Positions 23,750 through 29,812 of a stretch of 29,812 nt of DNA are shown in pieces. Under the pieces are notes generated by a model. That model was not told the origin of the DNA. It did not search any database and was given only the letters and a program-made list of their open reading frames with translations. The position numbers and the translations under genes are program-made. Source of the DNA: CAYRTD01 sp964595055 (lineage in GTDB: Bacteria; Bacteroidota; Bacteroidia; Bacteroidales; GCA-2748055). The stretch is from contig CAZQOV010000019.1 of assembly GCA_964595055.1 (NCBI GenBank), positions 1-29,812 on the forward strand, read 5' to 3'. Within the stretch, counting starts at the first letter, position 1. Every line of letters begins with the position of its first letter.

Positions 23750-24307
23750 TCACTTAACATTCTTCGGAGTCATGAACATTGTCATCCTTTTGCCTTCAAG
23801 TTTCGGCAGCTGCTCAACTTTGCCGAATTCCTCAAGATCCTGGGCAAGTCTTAAAAGAAGGATTTCTCCTTTTTCTTTGTAAAGAATCGATCTTCCCTTA
23901 AAAAAAACGAAAGCTTTTAATTTTGCTCCTTCTTCCAGAAATTTTTGAGCATGTTTTAGTTTAAAGTTATAGTCATGCTCATCAGTATTTGGGCCAAATC
24001 GAATTTCTTTCAGCACTACTTTCTGGGATTTGGCCTTCATTTCTTTCTGCTTTTTCTTTTGCTGATAAAGGAACTTTTGATAGTCAATGATCTTACAAAC
24101 CGGTGGATTAGCTTTGGGAGAGATCTCGACAAGATCAAGTTCCAAATCATCTGCAATTTTTAACGCTTCCGGAACCGTCATAATTCCGGGATTATCAATG
24201 TTGTCGCCTACTAATCGGATAACATCGGCTCTAATCTCCTGATTGATCCGATGAGGTTTTTCCTTTTTACGAGGCATACGCCTGTCTTTTCTAAACGGTC
24301 CAGCTAT
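23750..24307 (-). CDS. infC: Translation initiation factor IF-3, probable AUA start
   Basis: IF-3 binds the 30S subunit and rejects poor start codons. RINQEIRA, LVEISPKANPPVCKIIDY, IRFGPNTDEHDYNFKLKHA and VFFKGRS are the family motifs. The first ATG (24277) gives 175 aa but has no Shine-Dalgarno site. In the same frame, an ATA at 24305-24307 adds IAGPFRKDRR, a basic segment like the N-terminus of other IF-3 proteins. A perfect AGGAGG (24321-24316) ends 8 nt before it. Other bacteria start infC with AUU or similar codons so that IF-3 limits its own synthesis, and AUA fits that logic. The gene starts 23 nt after thrS. Confidence 0.9.
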   Translation of the reverse strand: MAGPFRKDRRMPRKKEKPHRINQEIRADVIRLVGDNIDNPGIMTVPEALKIADDLELDLVEISPKANPPVCKIIDYQKFLYQQKKKQKEMKAKSQKVVLKEIRFGPNTDEHDYNFKLKHAQKFLEEGAKLKAFVFFKGRSILYKEKGEILLLRLAQDLEEFGKVEQLPKLEGKRMTMFMTPKNVK

Positions 24308-24315
24308 GGCTCTGT

Positions 24316-24321
24316 CCTCCT
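24316..24321 (-). promoter_or_regulatory. Shine-Dalgarno site that decides the infC start
   Basis: AGGAGG on the minus strand ends 8 nt before ATA (24307-24305) and 38 nt before the first ATG (24277). Only the ATA is at a functional distance. Confidence 0.7.
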
Positions 24322-24330
24322 TTCTTTTGG

Positions 24331-26289
24331 TTAAACTTTGATTTTAGTGATTTCCGACAGTTGATTTTCCACTTCACCATGGATAAAGTCTGCAAATTCT
24401 TCAAGTTTCATACTTCCTTTATCACCTTCTCCCTGCTTTCGAACAGAAATTGTTTGCGATTCGGCTTCTTTTTCTCCTACGATCAATAGATAAGGAATTC
24501 GTTTTAACTCATTGTCTCTGATCTTTTTGCCAATCTTTTCACTCCTGTCGTCAATCAGGGTGCGAATATCGGAATTATTTAGGAATTTTAAAACTTTTTC
24601 CGCATAATCCTGATATTTTTCAGAAATAGGTAATACTATCACCTGGTCGGGTGTAAGCCAGAGGGGGAATTTTCCTGCTGTGTGTTCAATTAATACGGCC
24701 ACAAACCTTTCCATTGACCCAAAAGGAGCCCTGTGAATCATGACGGGTCGGTGTCGCTCATTATCAGCTCCAACATATTCAAGGTCAAATCGTTCCGGTA
24801 GATTATAATCTACCTGAATTGTTCCCAGTTGCCATTTTCTTCCTATGGCATCCCTGACCATGAAATCGAGTTTGGGCCCGTAAAATGCAGCTTCTCCTTT
24901 TTCTATAATGGTAGTCAAGCCTTTCTCCTTTGATGCTTCAATAATAGCCTTCTCTGCTTTTTCCCAGTTTTCATCCGATCCGATATATTTCTGTTTATCC
25001 AGAGGATCTCTCAGAGATACCTGGGCAGTGTAGTCTTGAAAATCCAGTGTTTTGAAAATGTAAAGAATGATATCAATGACCTTTTTAAATTCATCTTTTA
25101 ACTGATCGGGAGTGCAAAAGATATGAGCATCATCCTGTGTGAATCCCCTTACCCTTGTTAGTCCATGAAGTTCTCCGCTTTGTTCATAGCGGTAAACGGT
25201 TCCAAATTCGGCATAACGGATCGGAAGATCTTTGTAGCTATGCTGACTACTTCGGAATATTTCACAATGATGAGGGCAATTCATCGGTTTCAGTAAAAAT
25301 TCTTCACCTTCCTGCGGAGTGTGAATAGGCTGGAAAGAATCCTTACCGTATTTTTCATAATGACCTGAAGTCACCCATAATTCTTTCTGACCAATATGAG
25401 GTGATATCACCGGTTCATAACCATGAGCTCTCTGCACTTTTTTCAGAAAGGACTCCAACCGGTCTCTCAATTGCGCTCCCTTTGGTAACCATAAAGGTAA
25501 TCCTTGACCTACGCGTTGGGAAAAGGTAAATAATTCCAGTTCACGGCCAATTTTTCGATGATCTCTTTCTTTTGCTTTTTCAAGCATCTCAAGATATTCA
25601 TCCAGCATTTTGGCCTTGGGAAAGGAGATTCCGTAAATACGCGTTAGCATTTTCCGTTTTTCATCTCCTCTCCAGTAGGCTCCGGCAACACTAAGAAGTT
25701 TTACCGCTTTCACAGGAGAGGAATCGGGTAAATGGGGGCCACGACACAGATCCGTAAAATCTCCCTGTTCATAAAAAGTGATGGAGCCATCTTCCAGCTC
25801 TGAAATAAGTTCAAGTTTATATTCGTCTTTTTTCTGAGACCAATAGTCTATGGCTTCTTTTTTGCTTACCTCACGTCGTTTGAAAGTTTCCCCGGAAGAT
25901 GCTATTTCTTTCATTTTCTTCTCTATTTTCGGGAGGTCTGCTTCACTGATCTGAACCCCTTCGCCGGGATCTACATCATAGTAAAAGCCATTTTCAATAG
26001 CCGGTCCGATACCGAATTTGGTTCCAGGGTATAACTTTTCTATGGCTTCGGCCATTAAGTGAGCAGATGAATGCCAGAATGCATGCTTTGCTTCTTCATC
26101 ATCCCACTTGTGAAGCTTTATGGCAGCATCCTTATGAATTGGCCGGTGCAAATCCCAGATTTCATTGTCCACACTAATCGCCAACACCTGACGCGCAAGT
26201 CCGCTGCTAATATCCTTAGCTATTTCGTATCCTGTTATCCCTTCTTCATACTGTCGCACCGAGCCGTCGGGGAAAGTTATGTTTATCAT
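24331..26289 (-). CDS. thrS: Threonyl-tRNA synthetase
   Basis: This enzyme charges tRNA-Thr and edits mischarged Ser. Domains in order are an N-terminal TGS domain (1-60); an editing domain with HSSAH (73-77) and DLCRGPH (180-186, C182 and H186); a catalytic core with MNCPHH (336-341, zinc-binding C338) and motif 2 from RYEQSGELHGLTRVRGF (367-383) to DDAHIF; and an anticodon domain starting near VIVLPISEKY. The full length is 652 aa. It is the first gene of thrS-infC-rpmI-rplT. The 5' leader is about 60 nt if the candidate promoter is right, and no T-box or Thr-rich leader peptide was found. Confidence 0.97.
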   Translation of the reverse strand: MINITFPDGSVRQYEEGITGYEIAKDISSGLARQVLAISVDNEIWDLHRPIHKDAAIKLHKWDDEEAKHAFWHSSAHLMAEAIEKLYPGTKFGIGPAIENGFYYDVDPGEGVQISEADLPKIEKKMKEIASSGETFKRREVSKKEAIDYWSQKKDEYKLELISELEDGSITFYEQGDFTDLCRGPHLPDSSPVKAVKLLSVAGAYWRGDEKRKMLTRIYGISFPKAKMLDEYLEMLEKAKERDHRKIGRELELFTFSQRVGQGLPLWLPKGAQLRDRLESFLKKVQRAHGYEPVISPHIGQKELWVTSGHYEKYGKDSFQPIHTPQEGEEFLLKPMNCPHHCEIFRSSQHSYKDLPIRYAEFGTVYRYEQSGELHGLTRVRGFTQDDAHIFCTPDQLKDEFKKVIDIILYIFKTLDFQDYTAQVSLRDPLDKQKYIGSDENWEKAEKAIIEASKEKGLTTIIEKGEAAFYGPKLDFMVRDAIGRKWQLGTIQVDYNLPERFDLEYVGADNERHRPVMIHRAPFGSMERFVAVLIEHTAGKFPLWLTPDQVIVLPISEKYQDYAEKVLKFLNNSDIRTLIDDRSEKIGKKIRDNELKRIPYLLIVGEKEAESQTISVRKQGEGDKGSMKLEEFADFIHGEVENQLSEITKIKV

Positions 26290-26353
26290 TTCTGTGTTTT
26301 TTATGCTATCCGATGATTAGACCGGATTCATCTCATTTTGTTTAAAGAAATGG

Positions 26354-26361
26354 CAAAATTA
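26354..26361 (-). promoter_or_regulatory. Candidate -7 promoter box of the thrS operon
   Basis: TAATTTTG on the minus strand matches the TAnnTTTG consensus. A TTTC 19 bp upstream is one base off the -33 TTTG. It would start transcription about 60 nt before thrS. Confidence 0.4.
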
Positions 26362-26418
26362 ATTAAAATGAAGGAGAAATGAAAGGGGGTTGAATAATGG
26401 GGTAAAGAGAATGAGGGA

Positions 26419-26439
26419 GGAAGTCGGAAGTCAGGAGAC
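26419..26439. repeat. Degenerate 7-bp tandem repeat
   Basis: Two exact GGAAGTC units (26419-26425 and 26426-26432) are followed by the related AGGAGAC (26433-26439). It looks like a short minisatellite in non-coding DNA. Confidence 0.55.
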
Positions 26440-26469
26440 AGAATCATCCCTTACATTACAATGCAGCAT

Positions 26470-26592
26470 AACTTCCATTGTCCATCACAGCATTATCCTT
26501 TACCTTGCTTTCGTTGGTTATATCGTTTATGTCGCCGAATTCTCCATAATATATTCATCCTAAAGCCCGATACTGAACTTCCATGGTCCATC
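26470..26592. repeat. Pair of 17-bp direct repeats
   Basis: AACTTCCATTGTCCATC (26470-26486) and AACTTCCATGGTCCATC (26576-26592) differ at one base and are 106 bp apart. The second ends 2 bp before the end of the peptidase gene. The segment between them has no recognised element. Confidence 0.6.
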
Positions 26593-26594
26593 CT

Positions 26595-28778
26595 CTAGAG
26601 ATTCTCCTCAATAAAATCACTCATTTTATTATAAAGATGATAGGTTGTATTTCCCCCGTATATCCCATGATTCTTATTGGGATAAAATTGCATGTCGAAC
26701 TGTTTGTCCGCGTCAACCAGGGCTTTGGTTAATTCCGCAGAATTCTGGAAATGAACATTATCATCCCCCATGCCATGAATCAGCAATAACTTGCCTTTCA
26801 TTCTGTCGACAAAAAATATCGGAGAGTTTTCATCATAGCCCTCAGGATTTTCTTGTGGAGTGCGCATGAATCTTTCTGTGTAAATGGTATCATAAAACCT
26901 CCAGTTGGTAACCGGTGCCACGGAGATCGCCATGCTGAAGATTTCTGATCCTTTGAAAAGGGATAACAGACTCATATATCCACCATAACTCCACCCAAAA
27001 ATGCCAATTCTGTCTTTATTGATATAGGGTAAATTTCCCAGGTATCTTGCCGCCGCAATTTGATCTATGGTTTCAAGTTTTCCGAGTTGCATGTAGGTAG
27101 CTTTACGGAAATCTTCTCCGCGGGCATTGGTTCCTCTGTTATCCACGCATGCAACAACATAGCCTTTTTGCACCAGGTACTGAAACCATGCTCCTCTTGA
27201 AGTGAGAAATCCATCTTTTACAATTTGTGATTCCGGACCACCGTAAACATACATGAATAATGGATATTTTTTAGCGGGATCAAAATCAGCAGGTTTAAGC
27301 ATATAACCTTCCAGCTTTACCATATCCTTAGTTTTAAATTCAAAAAAATCCACTTCTGCAAATCCATATTCATCCATTCTTTGCTTTAATGCGCTGTTGG
27401 CTTCCAAAACCCTGATTAAGCTGCCGTTTTTTTTGTGTAAACTTATAACAGGGGGCGTATTGATATTCGAATATTGGTTCGTAAAATATGTAAAACCCCT
27501 GCTGAAATTTGTGCTGTTCCATCCCGCCTGACTGGTCAGACGTTTTTTCTTTTTGCCGTCTTTGCGGATGGAATAGGTATCCAGGTATTTTGGTCCTCGT
27601 TCGTGAGAAGAATAATAGATTGTCCCGGTCTTCTGATCAAATCCCAATAGGCTGTGGATATCGTATCCGGATTCGGTAATCTGCTTAATTTCAAAGGTTT
27701 GAAAGTTATAAAGGTAAATGCTGTACCAGTCATTCCTTTCACTGATGATCAGAAATTCTTCTCCATTATCCAGGTAGGTAATCATTTCATCAGAAACTTC
27801 TGATACATATTTTTCTTCTTTTTCTTCGTACACAACTTTCGATTCTCCGCTTGAGGCATTTGCGTGTAAAACCCACACATGATTTTGCAATCGGTTAAGC
27901 CTGATTATGCTGAGTATCTCAGGGTCGGTGGTCCACTTGATCCTTGGAATATACTGGTCGGTTTCTTCCCCGATATCCATTTCTTCTTTTTTCCCTGTTT
28001 CAAGATCTGCAACAAAGATCTGAACAATGGAATTCCTTTCACCTGCTTTCGGATACTTGAATCTATACCATTCTGGATATAAATCATTGTAAATGGTCAT
28101 GTTGAATTGCTTTACATGACTTTCATCAAACCGGTAGTAAGCAATTTTTTTACTGTCTACCGACCAGACAAAAGCTTTATTGAAACCGAATTCTTCTTCA
28201 TACACCCAATCCGGAGCTCCGTTGATGATCTTATTTTTCTCTCCGTCTTCGGTTAATTGATGCTCTTTTTTAGATTTAAGATCAACCCAGAAAAGATTAT
28301 TATCTCTTACGAATGCAATTTTGGTTCCATCGGGAGAAAAAGTGGCGAGTTGTTGTTTACCTCCGGTGGAAAGCGGTTGGATATCATTCCTGTCGATATT
28401 AAAAACATAATAATCTGCAACGAAAGAATGACGGTAGATACTTTGCTTATTTGAAACTAACAAGATATTTCTTTCCCGTGGACCAAAAGTAAAACCCTGG
28501 ATTTCCTTTACCGGAGGATTGGTAATTTTGCTGATATCAAGAATGGTACTTTCATATGCTCCGGTCTGATAGTTGTATTTCTCTATCCTTTTATTCTCTG
28601 AAAGCAGAGTGTAATGTTCTCCATCCTCCATCGAAACCAGATTCTCAATACCGGCGGGATAAAATTTGTAAAATTTAAAAATATCACTCAGCTCCAGTTT
28701 TTTATTGTCTTGCTGTGCCCTGAGATTGAAACACCAGCTCATGCTAAAAAGTGATAAGAGGAGAAGTATTTTTTTCAT
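26595..28778 (-). CDS. Dipeptidyl peptidase IV-like S9 family serine peptidase
   Basis: This exported peptidase is expected to remove X-Pro dipeptides from peptide N-termini. A signal peptide ends near residue 21 (LRA, then Q). A beta-propeller follows, with the DWVYEEE motif, whose glutamates bind the substrate amino terminus in DPP IV. The C-terminal hydrolase domain has the nucleophile S597 in GWSYGGY, D672 in HGMGDDNVHFQ and H704 in NKNHGIYG. All three triad residues are present and the 727-aa length is normal. It starts 45 nt after the SDR gene on the same strand, so it may be transcribed with it. Confidence 0.93.
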   Translation of the reverse strand: MKKILLLLSLFSMSWCFNLRAQQDNKKLELSDIFKFYKFYPAGIENLVSMEDGEHYTLLSENKRIEKYNYQTGAYESTILDISKITNPPVKEIQGFTFGPRERNILLVSNKQSIYRHSFVADYYVFNIDRNDIQPLSTGGKQQLATFSPDGTKIAFVRDNNLFWVDLKSKKEHQLTEDGEKNKIINGAPDWVYEEEFGFNKAFVWSVDSKKIAYYRFDESHVKQFNMTIYNDLYPEWYRFKYPKAGERNSIVQIFVADLETGKKEEMDIGEETDQYIPRIKWTTDPEILSIIRLNRLQNHVWVLHANASSGESKVVYEEKEEKYVSEVSDEMITYLDNGEEFLIISERNDWYSIYLYNFQTFEIKQITESGYDIHSLLGFDQKTGTIYYSSHERGPKYLDTYSIRKDGKKKKRLTSQAGWNSTNFSRGFTYFTNQYSNINTPPVISLHKKNGSLIRVLEANSALKQRMDEYGFAEVDFFEFKTKDMVKLEGYMLKPADFDPAKKYPLFMYVYGGPESQIVKDGFLTSRGAWFQYLVQKGYVVACVDNRGTNARGEDFRKATYMQLGKLETIDQIAAARYLGNLPYINKDRIGIFGWSYGGYMSLLSLFKGSEIFSMAISVAPVTNWRFYDTIYTERFMRTPQENPEGYDENSPIFFVDRMKGKLLLIHGMGDDNVHFQNSAELTKALVDADKQFDMQFYPNKNHGIYGGNTTYHLYNKMSDFIEENL

Positions 28779-28823
28779 GGTTTACCTGATATTAAAGTAA
28801 ATAATTGTATTTTGTATTTTAAA

Positions 28824-29594
28824 TTAAAAGAGGTTAACAGAAAAACCTCCGTCAACAGCAATGCATTGACCCGTAATGTAAGCGGCGCCCTCCATACACA
28901 AAAATGCTGCAAGTGATGAAACTTCCTCAGGTTGTCCGATTCTTTTCATCGGGGTATGTTTAATTACCTCTTTGAAATATTTATTATCCTGCAGGATCTG
29001 CTCAGCCAATGGGGTTTGAATATACCAGGGAGCGATAGCATTTACCCGGATATCATATGGAGCCCATTCAACGGCCAGGTTTTTGGTCATCTGATGCATC
29101 GCAGCTTTCGTCATGCCATATATAATTCCTGTTCTTAGATGACCGAGACCCGCTACTGATGAAATATTAACAATGGATGCACTTTCTGATTTTTTCATCA
29201 ATTCAAACAGGCCCAATGATATCTCAAGGGCTGAATACAAATTGGTTTGAAATATGGAATTAATTTCTTCAGAGCTGTATTCATTGGCTTTTTTTCGGAT
29301 ATTGGTCCCTACATTATTGATAAGAATATCCAATGAGGACCATTGTGTGCCAAGAGTCTCAGTGATTTTCTGTCTATCGTCCGGATTTCCGACATCAGCT
29401 TGAATTAGCAGAATTTGAGAAGGAGTAAATTCCAGGTCATCTTTCAGTTGTTCCAGATCATCCTTATTCCTTGCAACAACCGCTATTTCAGCTCCAAGAG
29501 AGCATAATTCGCGGGATATTGCTTTTCCTATGCCCCTTGTGCCTCCGGTGATAAGGGCTTTTTTTTCGGTAAGATCCCAATTGCCGTTATTCAT
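28824..29594 (-). CDS. SDR family oxidoreductase, tropinone reductase-like
   Basis: This is a cytoplasmic NAD(P)-dependent short-chain dehydrogenase/reductase of 256 aa. The cofactor-binding TGGTRGIG is at 16-23, NNVGTN at 93-98, the catalytic serine is near 145-146, and Y159-x3-K163 (YGMTK) is intact. The NNVGTNIRKKANEYS stretch closely resembles plant tropinone reductases and their bacterial relatives, but the substrate cannot be deduced. R20 in the loop and the ARN at 41-43 suggest NADPH use. The gene starts 3 nt after a PLP-dependent decarboxylase gene, so the two are probably one unit and could act on a related amine or carbonyl compound. Confidence 0.9.
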   Translation of the reverse strand: MNNGNWDLTEKKALITGGTRGIGKAISRELCSLGAEIAVVARNKDDLEQLKDDLEFTPSQILLIQADVGNPDDRQKITETLGTQWSSLDILINNVGTNIRKKANEYSSEEINSIFQTNLYSALEISLGLFELMKKSESASIVNISSVAGLGHLRTGIIYGMTKAAMHQMTKNLAVEWAPYDIRVNAIAPWYIQTPLAEQILQDNKYFKEVIKHTPMKRIGQPEEVSSLAAFLCMEGAAYITGQCIAVDGGFSVNLF

Positions 29595-29597
29595 GAT

Positions 29598-29812
29598 TTA
29601 TACATATTTATCGGAAATTTTTTCTATCCGTTCCCAGGCTTTGAAAACATGTTCGCGTGTTACTCTTGTTTGGGCTACCACAAATCTCAGCGTAAATTCC
29701 CCGTTTATCCTGGTATGGGATAAATATGCTCTTCCTGATGCGTTAATATCATTCAGGAAGGTCTGGTTGATTCTATTTCTTTCAGATTGCTCCTTAACTT
29801 CAGGGAGGTGTA
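29598..29812 (-). CDS. PLP-dependent (aromatic L-amino-acid type) decarboxylase, C-terminal fragment
   Basis: The frame is open from the right edge to a TAA at 29598-29600 and gives 70 residues. The segment NASGRAYLSHTRINGE, then FTLRFVVAQTRVTREHV and AWERI, is the C-terminal signature of group II PLP decarboxylases such as aromatic L-amino-acid decarboxylase. The rest, including the PLP lysine, lies outside the window, so the substrate cannot be judged. It ends 3 nt before the SDR gene. Confidence 0.82.
   Translation of the reverse strand, partial: HLPEVKEQSERNRINQTFLNDINASGRAYLSHTRINGEFTLRFVVAQTRVTREHVFKAWERIEKISDKYV

Larger units (their letters stand above)
26290..26594. other. 305-bp intergenic region between thrS and the S9 peptidase gene, with degenerate repeats
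   Basis: It holds the candidate thrS promoter, a GGAAGTC-type 7-bp tandem (26419-26439) and two near-identical 17-bp direct repeats (26470-26486 and 26576-26592). No ORF of note and no clear terminator for the peptidase gene were found; transcription of both genes is on the minus strand. Confidence 0.5.

Noticed and set aside
26290..26350. T-box or Thr-rich leader peptide before thrS
   Set aside because: The leader is too short for a T-box, only a 5-bp hairpin is visible, and no run of Thr codons was found.
1..29812. tRNA or rRNA genes, prophage or insertion sequences
   Set aside because: No cloverleaf with a T-loop sequence, no integrase or transposase and no terminal inverted repeats were seen on either strand by eye.

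Overview
The window reads as an ordinary chromosomal stretch of a Bacteroidota bacterium, most likely Bacteroidales/Marinilabiliales-like. The reasons are an AT-rich sequence with almost no Shine-Dalgarno sites, a DAHP synthase with a C-terminal chorismate mutase, a DPP IV-type S9 peptidase, FadL-type and WbqC-family proteins, tandem long signal peptidases, and TAnnTTTG-like -7 promoter boxes. No phage, insertion sequence, CRISPR array, tRNA or rRNA was seen. The assignment rests on protein character only.

Layout: 1-162 is an unidentified open tail at the left edge, then nth (-). 990-6682 is a six-gene aromatic amino acid operon (+): pheA, DAHP synthase-chorismate mutase, aroB, aroD, aroC, tyrA, preceded by a leader. 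6833-11761 (-) holds proS, an M49-like lipoprotein peptidase and tilS. 12071-15224 (+) holds a Tyr-rich/Arg-Ser-rich lipoprotein and a FadL-type porin. 15394-16038 (-) is a WbqC-family protein. 16294-18788 (+) is a two-gene redox operon: a Tat-exported DUF362 protein and a membrane polyferredoxin. 18918-22355 (-) is dapB-lepB-lepB. 23019-26289 (-) is thrS-infC-rpmI-rplT. 26595-28778 (-) is a DPP IV-like peptidase. 28824-29812 (-) is a PLP decarboxylase (cut by the edge) followed by a tropinone-reductase-like SDR.

The most interesting signal is the leader of the aromatic operon. An 18-codon ORF (1048-1104) has ten consecutive aromatic codons (FWYFFYFYFF). It ends one base before a segment (1106-1114) that can pair with the 5' arm of an intrinsic terminator (1141-1170) lying 10 nt before pheA. 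This is the complete layout of a ribosome-mediated attenuator, and it appears able to sense Phe, Trp and Tyr together.

Other points are an infC gene whose Shine-Dalgarno site and N-terminal sequence point to an AUA start codon; a polyferredoxin that looks like a NapH-NapG fusion paired with a Tat-exported DUF362 protein; an M49-like lipoprotein with a five-residue HEVAH zinc motif; a very low-complexity lipoprotein with a rare strong Shine-Dalgarno site; and two degenerate repeat families in the thrS/peptidase gap.
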